The notes beneath the pieces are model-generated. The model was not told where the DNA came from, did no database searches, and saw only the letters and a program-made list of their open reading frames with translations. The translations under genes were made by a program, and so were the position numbers. Shown here in pieces: positions 17,932 to 25,646 of a DNA stretch of 37,775 nucleotides. Position 1 is the first letter of the stretch, and each line of letters begins with the position of its first letter. This DNA is from Campylobacterales bacterium. GTDB taxonomy: Bacteria > Campylobacterota > Campylobacteria > Campylobacterales > Nitratiruptoraceae. The DNA lies in the NCBI GenBank assembly GCA_027024145.1, contig JALVTF010000040.1, positions 1-37,775 on the forward strand, written 5' to 3'.

Positions 17932-18470
17932 TCAAACACCTTTGCAAAATCTATTGTAGCGGCACAATCTTCCCACTCGAAACGAAACTCCCCTTTGCCT
18001 TGGAGCTCTCGCACCATTGTGTACTTACCGTTTTCGAGCTTGAAGATCTCCAGCTCTTCGGTGGAAGGATTGATAATGACATAGTAGAGCACGCCGGCGC
18101 TCTCATAGAGATGAAACTTCGTAGTCAAATCCTTGAGCGCTGTTGCAAGGCTGAGAACTTCTACGATGATAGTAGGCGCTTTGCGCAAAAACTTCGCATC
18201 CTCTTCAAGCTCTTCGCAGCTTACCATCACATCGGGTTGCACAACATTATGCTCATCGATCACCCAATCCACCGGAGAGATGTAAACTTCACACTCCTCG
18301 CACTCCAAATTTTCATCCAATTCTCTTGCTACGGCGAATACTACTCTTTGGTGCTTCACCACAGGAGCGGGACTCATCGCATAGGCTACACCGTCGATGA
18401 GCTCCCACCTACCATCCCACTTTTTATACTCTTCATAGGTATGCTTTTGTAGCATCTCCAAAGCGCCCAT
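17928..18470 (-). CDS. Uma2 family (DUF820) PD-(D/E)XK nuclease-like protein
   Basis: The 180-residue protein has the DUF820/Uma2 pattern: an N-terminal [21 protein letters not shown] segment, the putative catalytic Asp in NVVQPDVMV, Glu in TIIVEVLS, and a Lys a few residues later ([14 protein letters not shown]), in the order expected of a PD-(D/E)XK fold. Function is unknown; these proteins are abundant in cyanobacteria and some are near mobile elements. The start ATG at 18470 has AGGAAG four bases ahead. It is squeezed between the EamA transporter gene (1 bp gap) and kdsA (4-nt overlap), so it is translated with housekeeping genes. In the Campylobacter order I remember, nothing lies at this position, so it may be an insertion. 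Confidence 0.85.
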   Translation of the reverse strand: MGALEMLQKHTYEEYKKWDGRWELIDGVAYAMSPAPVVKHQRVVFAVARELDENLECEECEVYISPVDWVIDEHNVVQPDVMVSCEELEEDAKFLRKAPTIIVEVLSLATALKDLTTKFHLYESAGVLYYVIINPSTEELEIFKLENGKYTMVRELQGKGEFRFEWEDCAATIDFAKVFE

Positions 18471-18471
18471 A

Positions 18472-19368
18472 CTACTTCCTTGCCACTAAAATACCGCTAA
18501 GAACTATAAGGATTATACCCAAAATTTTGACACTATCGGGAAACGGGTCGCCCAAAAAGATGATCCCCAAAATGATGGAAAAGAGGATATTGCTGTAGCT
18601 CACCGTCCCTACGATGCCGGCTTTCGTGGCGCCGTAGGCCTTGGTCATATAGATTTGCGCTAATGTGGCCAGCACCCCCATCGCCAGCACATAGAGCCAT
18701 ACGATCCCCTGAGGCATCACGAACTCGGCGAAGACAAAATCGAGCCATGGCGCATCGATGTATGGTGCAGCCACCATCAAAAGAAGCGGCCCCACTGTCC
18801 CCACACCCATGAAAGAGAGCACGATAGCGCGTGTGTCGTAGTAGCGTTTGAGCTCGCGAACGCTGGTATAGGCCAGTGCTGCGCCGATACCGCTGAGAAT
18901 CCCCAATATATCGTACTTATCGAAGGGGGTGCCGAAGGGATCGGTAATGAGCACGATGCCCAAAAATCCGATAAACACGGCAAACCAGGCGCTCTTTGGC
19001 AGATGCTCGCCAAGCAGGAGCGCTGCAAAGATCGCCGTCCATATAGGAGAAGTCTTGGAGTAGGTCATCGCTTCGCCCAGCGGAATATGCGCGATATCGT
19101 AAAAAAAGCACAAAAGTGCCAAAAACCCGGTAATCCCTCGAAATAGGAGCAAAAAGGGTCTGCCACCCTCACCTTGCATCGGACGGTGTAAGAGCGAAGC
19201 GGAGACCGCGAAGACTCCGAAGACGTTGCGAAAAAAGACTACTTCGAGACTCGGCAGCTGCTGGCTGGCTAATTTCGCAAAGACCCCCATCCCCGCAAAG
19301 AGGATGGAAGCAAAAAGCATATAGGCTACACCTCTATCAATACTCTTGTTTGCCAACCAGTTTTCCAA
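18472..19368 (-). CDS. EamA/DMT superfamily membrane transporter
   Basis: The 298-residue protein has about ten hydrophobic helices in two repeated halves of five, the mark of drug/metabolite transporters. The first half contains VFFRNVFGVFAVSASLL and EAMTYSKTSPIWTAIFAALLLGEHLP; the second half repeats the pattern with TKAGIVGTVSYSNILFSIILGIIFLGDPFP. The substrate cannot be predicted. The start is uncertain: a TTG at 19368 overlaps the DUF3108 gene by 32 bp, while an ATG at 19320 has AGAGG nine bases before it but would begin inside the first helix region. An EamA gene next to kdsA and divergent from der is the gene order I recall in Campylobacter. Confidence 0.88.
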   Translation of the reverse strand: MENWLANKSIDRGVAYMLFASILFAGMGVFAKLASQQLPSLEVVFFRNVFGVFAVSASLLHRPMQGEGGRPFLLLFRGITGFLALLCFFYDIAHIPLGEAMTYSKTSPIWTAIFAALLLGEHLPKSAWFAVFIGFLGIVLITDPFGTPFDKYDILGILSGIGAALAYTSVRELKRYYDTRAIVLSFMGVGTVGPLLLMVAAPYIDAPWLDFVFAEFVMPQGIVWLYVLAMGVLATLAQIYMTKAYGATKAGIVGTVSYSNILFSIILGIIFLGDPFPDSVKILGIILIVLSGILVARK

Positions 19369-20068
19369 CGATGTCTCCGAAGAAGATCACGTCTTTGAGC
19401 AGCCCTTTTTTCGTCACCCCATCTTTGTCCAAAACGATATAGAGCTCGCCTTTCTTGCTCGCGAAAATCTTGTGATGCAAAAGCACACGCAAATAGGTAC
19501 CATCAACGCCCATCAATTTTTTGATCTTTCCGGGATGACGTAAAATCTCGATATCTACGGCTCCGTCGGTTTCATTGCCACCCACTGCATAAAAGCGATA
19601 CTTCGTCCGGGAGGGTTTGAAATAGTTCTTGAGATTAAAATAGAGCGTCAAAAGGTCATCTTTTGCATAGTAGTTCAGAGGATGCGTCACATGCACATGG
19701 AATACGCCGTATTTGTTCTTGTCCGTTGTCACGATGACCTTTTTATGGATATGGTCAAAAACGTACTTCTTATCGTCGCGACGCTTCTTGGACTCTTTGA
19801 TTTTTTCGAAAAATCGGGGTACAAAAACACCGTTTCGAATGAACCCTTCGCTGACGTAGTGCTCTCGTCTGTTGCCGCTAAGAATCTTGGCCAAGCCAGC
19901 CGTGGCTACCTCAATCTCGATCTTATAGTTGGTCGCGTTGGTCTCGAGCTTCGCCACTGCCGTACCTACACGACCGAAAACTCCGTAAGTGACATTGTAT
20001 TTTGCGATGATGGTTTTGGCGTTGGCGATGTGTATCAAAAAAGCAAAAAGCACAATCAAATATCTCAT
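19337..20068 (-). CDS. DUF3108-type exported protein
   Basis: The 243-residue protein starts with a cleavable signal peptide (MRYLIVLFAFLIHIANA) and continues as a beta-rich domain: KYNVTYGVFGRVGTAVAKLE, then VPRFFEKIKESKKRRDDKKY, then DLLTLYFNLKNYF and a C-terminal region ending in GELYIVLDKDGVTKKGLLKDVIFFGDIVGKL. This is the pattern of DUF3108 proteins, periplasmic proteins of unknown role that follow outer-membrane or lipoprotein genes in many Gram-negatives. It is the first gene of the minus-strand set and shares a divergent promoter region with mscS. Its 3' end overlaps the transporter start. Confidence 0.75.
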   Translation of the reverse strand: MRYLIVLFAFLIHIANAKTIIAKYNVTYGVFGRVGTAVAKLETNATNYKIEIEVATAGLAKILSGNRREHYVSEGFIRNGVFVPRFFEKIKESKKRRDDKKYVFDHIHKKVIVTTDKNKYGVFHVHVTHPLNYYAKDDLLTLYFNLKNYFKPSRTKYRFYAVGGNETDGAVDIEILRHPGKIKKLMGVDGTYLRVLLHHKIFASKKGELYIVLDKDGVTKKGLLKDVIFFGDIVGKLVGKQEY

Positions 20069-20092
20069 AGCGCCTCTTTACCTGGATTTTGA

Positions 20093-20102
20093 TAGAATTG
20101 TA
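20093..20102. promoter_or_regulatory. Overlapping divergent -10 boxes for the DUF3108 gene and mscS
   Basis: TAGAAT on the plus strand (20093-20098) faces mscS, and TACAAT on the minus strand (20102-20097) faces the DUF3108 gene. The two boxes overlap by two bases in a 67-bp intergenic gap, so the two transcripts probably compete for polymerase. The -35 regions are weak on both sides. Confidence 0.45.
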
Positions 20103-20135
20103 ACAAATATTTCGTGAGCGGATTGTGAGGTAGGA

Positions 20136-22103
20136 ATGCGGTTCATCTTTGTAGCTTTGCTCTTTTTTTGTTTCGCTTTTGGCGATATCAACAAAACCAT
20201 TATTTATGAGAACAACATCACTCTTTACCAAAATCTCACAAAAGAGCTCAATGCAAGCGACCCCGCGTATGCGCTGCAAAAAACCCTCTTGCGAAAAATC
20301 GTTCAAATCCTCACACCCAAAAAGAGCACACTCTTCGCTCCCCAGACGAAAGACGCGCAAAAATATATAGCAAGCTTCATGCAGCTCAATGCACTTTTGG
20401 CCAAAGCTTCACAGGCTCAAGAGGAGATAGGCCGCATCGATGCGATGCTCGAAGATATCAAGAGCGATATGGAAAACAATTCCACCCTCACCACGCAGTT
20501 GGAATACGCCTACTATCTCAAAAGGCGCAAAGCCTTGCAATCTTTTATCCAAAAGGTACAACAACATCAAAAAGCGTGGCTCTCTGAGTTTATAGCACCC
20601 CTCAATAGACTCTCCTTCGCCCCCTCAGCCAAAAAGCTCCAGGCTCTCACCAAAGAGCTGGCAGCATTCGATGCCAAACTCAAAAGACTGGATTTAGAAT
20701 ATAAACGCTGGGAGATACTTCAAGACAAGGCCAAAATGGCCCGCACGCAAAAGTACATCGCGCTCTATCGTAAAAAAAAGCTCGCCACCGCTAAAAAAAT
20801 CCTCTCCTTGCAGTTGGCATCTTTTTTCCACGCCTTGCGTGCCAAAGACCCACAGGCTGTCCAAATTGCGCACCGCATCACCGATTTTGTCCGCAAAGAA
20901 CTAGGCGACAAAGCATTGGCAAAGAGCTATGAGGAGAGTTTTGCTTATCTATTGAGCGAGCGCATCGGCAGCTGGCAGATGCGGCTTTTGCAGCTAAAGA
21001 CCCAAGCATGGGCATTTTTGCATCAAAACACCTTTTTGGGAATGCCTCTGTACAAGTTTGCCGAGGCTTTGGGGATATTTTTACTCTTTTTGCTCTTTCG
21101 CAAAATCTTCGCCCTCATTATCCTTGCCACACTCAAAAAGGCAGCGACGCTCACCAAATCGCAATTTGACGACAAACTCATCGAAATCATTGAAGGCCCT
21201 CTCAAATTTTCCTTCATTATTTTGGGACTCTTCTTCGCCTTTTACATCGCAGACGTATCGAGCCCGTTCGTCGATAGACTCATCAAAAGTCTCATCATCT
21301 TTACACTCTTTTGGCTTTTGTACAATGCGGTGGTAGTCTTGGACGAAGCGATTTACGCCTTTGCGAGAAAATTTGGCCGCGAGCTCTATCGTGAAATCGG
21401 TGCTTTTTTCATAAAGACGCTCAAAATCTTCATCATCGCCATCGGTCTTGTGTCGATCCTGCAGATTTGGGATATCAACGTTAGCGCCTTTTTAGCCTCA
21501 CTGGGTCTGGGCGGTTTGGCGTTTGCACTTGCGGCCAAAGACACGGCGGCCAATCTTTTCGGGGGCCTGAGCATCCTCGCCGATCGCGCACTCAAAATAG
21601 ATGATTGGATCAAAGTGGGCGATGTAGAAGGGACTGTGGAGGAGATAGGATTGCGAACCACCAAGGTGCGCACCTTCGAAAAATCTCTCATCACCGTCCC
21701 GAACCAGATCATCGCCAACAACCCCATCGAAAACTTCTCGCGCCGCAATATTCGCCGCATCAAGATGCGCATAGGCCTCGTGTACTCCACCACACACGAG
21801 CAGATGGAAGCGATCCTAAACGGCATCAGAAATATGCTACAATCGCACCCGGGAATCGCCCAAGACGCCACGCTTCTCGTTAATTTCGACGAGTTTGGTG
21901 CAAGTGAACTCAGTATATTTATCTATTGCTTTACCAATACGGCGGACTGGGCGAAGTATCTGGCGATCAGAGAGGATATCAATCTCAAAATTATGGAGAT
22001 CGTCCAGCGCCATGGCAGCGATTTTGCGTTCCCGAGCGAATCGATCTATATAGAAAAACTCCCAAAGAACGAAGCAGATGAAAAAAATAGCGATAATCGG
22101 TAA
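20136..22103 (+). CDS. Large MscS family mechanosensitive channel with a periplasmic coiled-coil domain
   Basis: The 655-residue protein has a signal peptide (MRFIFVALLFFCFAFG) and a ~270-residue helical, Lys/Gln-rich periplasmic part (residues ~20-290) likely to form coiled coils. Membrane helices follow at about 305-330, 350-370, 380-400 and 425-450. The MscS pore helix and core follow, with the Gly/Ala pattern LASLGLGGLAFALAAKD and then FGGLSILADRALKIDDWIKVGDVEGTVEEIGLRTTKVRT and VPNQIIANNPIENFSRR. It would open under osmotic downshock and release solutes. Large forms like this resemble MscK/YbdG-type channels more than E. coli MscS. The ATG at 20136 has TAGGA directly ahead. It overlaps der by 26 bp. 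Confidence 0.92.
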   Translation: MRFIFVALLFFCFAFGDINKTIIYENNITLYQNLTKELNASDPAYALQKTLLRKIVQILTPKKSTLFAPQTKDAQKYIASFMQLNALLAKASQAQEEIGRIDAMLEDIKSDMENNSTLTTQLEYAYYLKRRKALQSFIQKVQQHQKAWLSEFIAPLNRLSFAPSAKKLQALTKELAAFDAKLKRLDLEYKRWEILQDKAKMARTQKYIALYRKKKLATAKKILSLQLASFFHALRAKDPQAVQIAHRITDFVRKELGDKALAKSYEESFAYLLSERIGSWQMRLLQLKTQAWAFLHQNTFLGMPLYKFAEALGIFLLFLLFRKIFALIILATLKKAATLTKSQFDDKLIEIIEGPLKFSFIILGLFFAFYIADVSSPFVDRLIKSLIIFTLFWLLYNAVVVLDEAIYAFARKFGRELYREIGAFFIKTLKIFIIAIGLVSILQIWDINVSAFLASLGLGGLAFALAAKDTAANLFGGLSILADRALKIDDWIKVGDVEGTVEEIGLRTTKVRTFEKSLITVPNQIIANNPIENFSRRNIRRIKMRIGLVYSTTHEQMEAILNGIRNMLQSHPGIAQDATLLVNFDEFGASELSIFIYCFTNTADWAKYLAIREDINLKIMEIVQRHGSDFAFPSESIYIEKLPKNEADEKNSDNR

Positions 22104-23460
22104 ACCAAACGTAGGTAAAAGCAGCCTCTTTAACCGCATCCTCAAGCAGCGCGATGCCATCATCAGCGACCAGGCAGGCACCACCAGAGATCTCAAGCGA
22201 CGCATCGTCACCATCGGCGAAAAGGAAGCCGAACTCATCGATACGGGAGGTCTCGAGGACCGCGACGAGCTTTTCGAAAAAGTAAAACAAAAGAGCCTCG
22301 AAGCCGCCAAAGATGCCGACATCATCCTCTATATGGTGGATGGTAAGATGCTGCCTGATGAAGAGGACAAAAAGATCTTTCGCTCTTTGCAAAAACTGGG
22401 TAAAGAGTTGGCACTGGTAGTAAACAAGATCGACAACGACAAAGAGGAAGAAAACGTCTGGAACTTCTACGAATTCGGCGCCGAGCATATCTTCCCCATC
22501 TCAGTGAGCCACAACCGCAAGGTCAAAAAGCTTTTGGAGTGGATAGAAGCACGGCTGCCAGCTTCAAAGACCATCCAGCTCGAAGTCGACGAAGAGCTGG
22601 ATCTGGATGAAATCCTCGCGATGGCCGAAGAAGGTCCCAAAAAAGAGGAAGAGAGAGAAATTCGCGTAGCGATCCTGGGGCGCGTGAACGTGGGAAAAAG
22701 CAGCCTGCTCAACGCACTGCTCAAAGAGGAGCGCTCGATTGTTAGCGACGTAGCGGGCACCACCATCGATACGGTGGATGAGAGCACCATCTACGAAGAT
22801 AAGGTCATCACCTTCATCGACACAGCAGGTATCCGCAGACGCGGCAAGATTGTCGGCATCGAAAAGTATGCCCTAAATCGCACCCAAAAGATGCTCGAGC
22901 GCGCCGACGTAGCGCTCTTGGTGCTCGATGCCAGCGAAGGAATAACGGAGCAGGACGAGCGCATCGCGGGCTACATCGACAAGTACAAGCTCGCTTGCAT
23001 CATCGTGCTCAATAAATGGGATATCGCCAAAAAAGAGTACAAAGAGGCCGTCCAGGAGGTACGCGATAGGCTCAAATTCCTCAGCTTCGCTCCCGTCATC
23101 ACACTCAGCGCCAAAACGCGAAAACGGGTGGACAAACTCTACGATCTCATTCTGGGGGTTTATCGCAACTACGCCAGCTGGATACCAACCGGCCAGCTCA
23201 ACCGCGTGATCAAAGAGGCGCAAATGCGCCACCAGATTCCGGCGTTCAAAGGCAAACCGGTCAAAATCCTCTATGCCACCCAGTACGATACCAAACCGCC
23301 CAAGATAGCGCTTATTATGAACAGACCCGAAGGCTTGCACTTTAGCTACAAGCGCTATCTGGTCAATACGCTAAGAGAAAATTTCGATCTGGAGGGCACA
23401 CCGGTGATTCTCAGCCCTCGCAAACGCGGAGAGCGGGAGAGCGAAGAGGAATTTGAATAA
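22078..23460 (+). CDS. der: Ribosome-assembly GTPase Der (EngA)
   Basis: The 460-residue protein has two consecutive GTPase domains and a C-terminal KH-like domain, an arrangement unique to Der, which is essential for 50S subunit maturation. The first domain has P-loop GKPNVGKSS (from residue 8), DTGG and NKID; the second, starting near residue 196, has GRVNVGKSS, DTAGIRRRG and NKWD. The KH-like domain covers about 350-450. The gene begins inside the end of mscS (26-bp overlap) and so is co-transcribed with the channel. The der-trpS-serS order agrees with Campylobacter as I remember it, except for aroK missing here. Downstream is the palindromic element. Confidence 0.97.
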   Translation: MKKIAIIGKPNVGKSSLFNRILKQRDAIISDQAGTTRDLKRRIVTIGEKEAELIDTGGLEDRDELFEKVKQKSLEAAKDADIILYMVDGKMLPDEEDKKIFRSLQKLGKELALVVNKIDNDKEEENVWNFYEFGAEHIFPISVSHNRKVKKLLEWIEARLPASKTIQLEVDEELDLDEILAMAEEGPKKEEEREIRVAILGRVNVGKSSLLNALLKEERSIVSDVAGTTIDTVDESTIYEDKVITFIDTAGIRRRGKIVGIEKYALNRTQKMLERADVALLVLDASEGITEQDERIAGYIDKYKLACIIVLNKWDIAKKEYKEAVQEVRDRLKFLSFAPVITLSAKTRKRVDKLYDLILGVYRNYASWIPTGQLNRVIKEAQMRHQIPAFKGKPVKILYATQYDTKPPKIALIMNRPEGLHFSYKRYLVNTLRENFDLEGTPVILSPRKRGERESEEEFE

Positions 23461-23476
23461 AATTTCTATACAATTA

Positions 23477-23653
23477 TGCAAAACTCTTTCGACTCGCTCA
23501 TGCGAGTTGCAATCTCTTGTGCCAAACGCTTTTGTTTCTTGCTAAAAAGCACGAACGCAAGCGCCCTTCGGGTTGAGCGTGCTTTTTTGGCTGCGCCACC
23601 GCAAGAAGCAATCGCTGAGATTGCAAAGCATTCGCTCGCCGAAAAGTTTTGCA
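23477..23653. repeat. Imperfect 177-bp palindrome between der and trpS
   Basis: Four nested pairs of inverted segments occur in matching order: TGCAAAACT (23477-23485) with AGTTTTGCA (23645-23653); TTGCAATCTC (23507-23516) with GAGATTGCAA (23617-23626); TTCTTGC (23536-23542) with GCAAGAA (23601-23607); and AAAAAGCACG (23544-23553) with CGTGCTTTTT (23578-23587). Nested order means the whole could fold into one long broken hairpin as RNA or DNA. Both strands have a ~60-codon open frame across it, which I take as a by-product of symmetry. It could be a miniature mobile element, a repeat family member or a regulatory RNA ahead of trpS. No clear target-site duplication is visible. Confidence 0.7.
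23544..23588. terminator. Bidirectional hairpin with T-run, likely der terminator
   Basis: The core of the palindrome pairs AAAAAGCACG with CGTGCTTTTT around a 24-base GC-rich loop containing CCCTTCGGG. A run of six T follows the stem on the plus strand and five T on the minus strand, so it could terminate in both directions. It sits about 85 bp after the der stop. Confidence 0.6.
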
Positions 23654-23693
23654 CTTAGACTATTTTCGATTGCACAACTGCACAAGGAGTCCT

Positions 23694-24686
23694 ATGCGAA
23701 TAGTTAGCGGAATGCGTCCGACTGGAAAACTGCACTTGGGTCACTACTTGGGAGTGCTTAAAAACTGGGTAACACTGCAAGAAAACAACGAATGCCTCTT
23801 TTTCGTCGCCGACTGGCACGCGCTGTCGACCAGCTACGAAGACAAGCTCAATCTACGCCGCCTGAGCACAGAGCTCGTACGCGACTGGCTGGCAGCCGGC
23901 ATCGATCCCGAGCGCGCCACCATCTTCATCCAAAGCCACATCAAAGAGCACGCCGAGCTCTATGTGCTCCTCAATATGATCACGCCTCTTGGATGGCTGG
24001 AGCGCAACCCCACATACAAAGACCAGCTCGCACAGATCAAAAACAAAGATATCCATACAGCAGGCTTTCTTACCTATCCCGTATTGCAAGCGGCTGACAT
24101 CATCCTCTACGATGCCGACGCCGTGCCTATCGGCGAAGACCAAAAGCCGCACCTCGAGATCACCCGCGAGATCGTGCGGCGTTTCCACCATCTCTTCGGC
24201 TGCAAAATCTTCAAAGAGCCCAAAGAGCTGCTAAGCGCCACGCCACGGCTGCCGGGTCTGGATGGCCGCAAGATGAGCAAAAGCTACAACAACGCCATCT
24301 TTCTCAGTGACACCCCCGAAGAGGTATGGACGAAACTGCGCGGCGCCAAGACCGATCCCCAGCGTGTCAAGCGCACCGATCCAGGCAACCCGGAAGTGTG
24401 CCTGATCTACGAATACCACAAGGCCTTCAGCGACGCAGAGACCATCAAAAAAGTGGAAGAGGGATGCCGCACAGCGGGTATTGGCTGCGTAGAGTGCAAG
24501 AAGTGGTGTATGGCCTCCATCGAAAAAGTCCTGGAGCCCATGCGCGAACGGCGCGAGGCGGTGAGCGAGGATATGATCGCCGAGGTGATAGCCAAAGGCG
24601 AATCTAAAGCCAAAGAAGCGGCATCGGCCAAAATGCAAGCTGTCAACAAAGCAATCTTCGAAATCCAATGCGAGGTGCAATCATGA
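23694..24686 (+). CDS. trpS: Tryptophanyl-tRNA synthetase with a [4Fe-4S]-type Cys motif
   Basis: The 330-residue class I synthetase charges tRNA-Trp. The HIGH equivalent is HLGH (residues 14-17), and the KMSKS loop is present as GRKMSKS. The ATG at 23694 is chosen over upstream starts in the same frame because AAGGAGT lies four bases before it and the protein then begins exactly at the family start MRIVSGMRPTG. In the anticodon-binding region four Cys residues, C236, C258, C265 and C268, are spaced C-x21-C-x6-C-x2-C. Thermotoga maritima TrpRS binds a [4Fe-4S] cluster through C-x22-C-x6-C-x2-C. A further Cys is at 272. The gene heads an overlapping set with the DUF190 and crcB genes. Confidence 0.95.
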   Translation: MRIVSGMRPTGKLHLGHYLGVLKNWVTLQENNECLFFVADWHALSTSYEDKLNLRRLSTELVRDWLAAGIDPERATIFIQSHIKEHAELYVLLNMITPLGWLERNPTYKDQLAQIKNKDIHTAGFLTYPVLQAADIILYDADAVPIGEDQKPHLEITREIVRRFHHLFGCKIFKEPKELLSATPRLPGLDGRKMSKSYNNAIFLSDTPEEVWTKLRGAKTDPQRVKRTDPGNPEVCLIYEYHKAFSDAETIKKVEEGCRTAGIGCVECKKWCMASIEKVLEPMRERREAVSEDMIAEVIAKGESKAKEAASAKMQAVNKAIFEIQCEVQS

Positions 24687-25030
24687 AACGCTATTTAGGA
24701 AGCAGAAAGAAACTCAAAATCTACATCGACAACGACGATCGCTATGACGGCAAACCACTGTGGCAAGCGATTTTGAACGAAGCCAAGGAGTACGGTATGG
24801 CGGGAGCCACCGTGTGTGAAGCCGTAGCCGGCATGGGAGCCCATAGCGAAATCCACACCTTTAATGTCTGGATTACGGGCCAAAAACTCCCCCTCATCAT
24901 CACGATGATCGACACCGAGGCCAAGATCCGAGGGTTTCTCTCCGCTATCGAGCCGATGCTCGAAGAGGCCTTGGTCACCCTCGAAGACATCGAGGTACTG
25001 CTCTATAAACATCCAAAGTTTGGCCAATGA
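24683..25030 (+). CDS. DUF190 protein, probable partner of the fluoride channel
   Basis: The 115-residue protein is a small cytoplasmic alpha/beta (PII-like) fold: LKIYIDNDDRYDGKPLWQAIL, then GMAGATVCEAVAGMGAHSEIHT, then LPLIITMIDTEAKIRGFL. This matches DUF190, which frequently lies next to crcB and is thought to modulate or accompany it. The ATG at 24683 overlaps the trpS stop (ATGA) and is preferred over a start at 24668, which would lie within trpS. Its stop overlaps the crcB ATG. How it helps fluoride resistance is not established. Confidence 0.85.
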   Translation: MKRYLGSRKKLKIYIDNDDRYDGKPLWQAILNEAKEYGMAGATVCEAVAGMGAHSEIHTFNVWITGQKLPLIITMIDTEAKIRGFLSAIEPMLEEALVTLEDIEVLLYKHPKFGQ

Positions 25031-25413
25031 ACGGTGCAACGATTCTTGCCGTAGGCATAGGGGGATTTTTTGGAGCAATCGCACGCTTTCTCATAGCCGG
25101 CTACGTACAAAAACTCAGCGGCATCTTCTTCCCTGTGGGGACACTTACGGTAAACGTCTTAGGGAGTTTCATCATAGGACTGCTTTTTATGTACTTCGAG
25201 CAGACCATCCACCCCACGGCCAAAGCGATGCTTGTGACAGGGTTTTTGGGTGCGCTCACTACCTTTAGCACCTTCAGTCTCGAAACCTATCTGCTCATCG
25301 AACAAGGCCTGGTAGCGAAAGCGCTTTTGAATATCGCATTAAATATAATCCTAACCCTCTCTTCAACATTTGCGGCTATAATGCTCTTCAAAAAAATCTA
25401 TGGAGGTATCTGA
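25027..25413 (+). CDS. crcB: Fluoride ion channel CrcB (Fluc)
   Basis: The 128-residue protein has four membrane helices and the Fluc signatures: GGFFGAIARF in the first helix, PVGTLTVNVLGSFIIG with the pore Asn in the second, and GFLGALTTFSTFSLE in the third, holding the Phe-box and Thr/Ser track. Fluc forms an antiparallel dimer that lets F- out of the cell. It starts in overlap with the DUF190 gene (ATGA) and its stop overlaps the next gene (TGATG). No fluoride riboswitch motif is seen; expression would follow trpS, so constitutive export is likely. Confidence 0.93.
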   Translation: MNGATILAVGIGGFFGAIARFLIAGYVQKLSGIFFPVGTLTVNVLGSFIIGLLFMYFEQTIHPTAKAMLVTGFLGALTTFSTFSLETYLLIEQGLVAKALLNIALNIILTLSSTFAAIMLFKKIYGGI

Positions 25414-25646
25414 TGTACAAAATCGAAATGGACAAACTCTGCGGATGTGCCAAAAAAGATGAAAAACTCCATCCCGAGTGGCTCGACAAAGAGTACGCCA
25501 CCAAAGAAGAGGCGGAGCTTGCGGCCTTGCGCTTAGCCAACCACGCAAACGCCACCTGGTGCAAAAAGCACCGCTTCTACGCCTACGAAGATGGTGATAG
25601 CATCATCCGCATCGCAGTGGAGATGAGCTGCCCCAAAGAGGCGTAA
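25413..25646 (+). CDS. Small conserved-looking protein with four Cys (unknown function)
   Basis: The 77-residue protein starts at an ATG overlapping the crcB stop (TGATG) and ends overlapping the amidoligase start (TAATG), so the frame is almost certainly real. It has C10-x-C12 near the start, C50 in TWCKKHRFYAYEDGD and C73 near the end, with an Ala/Glu-rich helix at about 30-47. The spacing could bind a metal ion, but no known zinc ribbon is recognised. Position between crcB and the amidoligase gives no firm clue to function. Confidence 0.7.
   Translation: MYKIEMDKLCGCAKKDEKLHPEWLDKEYATKEEAELAALRLANHANATWCKKHRFYAYEDGDSIIRIAVEMSCPKEA

Noticed and set aside
20772-20779. A8 tract in mscS as another phase-variation switch
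   Set aside because: The mscS frame is intact through the tract and encodes a normal Lys-rich coiled-coil stretch, so there is no sign of switching.
23466-23658. Two ~60-codon frames on opposite strands after der
   Set aside because: They mirror each other because the DNA is palindromic; neither has a good ribosome site, so the palindrome is the better explanation.
24990-25030. Fluoride riboswitch ahead of crcB
   Set aside because: crcB starts inside the end of the DUF190 gene, which starts inside trpS, and the leader ahead of trpS shows no fluoride-aptamer pattern I can recognise.
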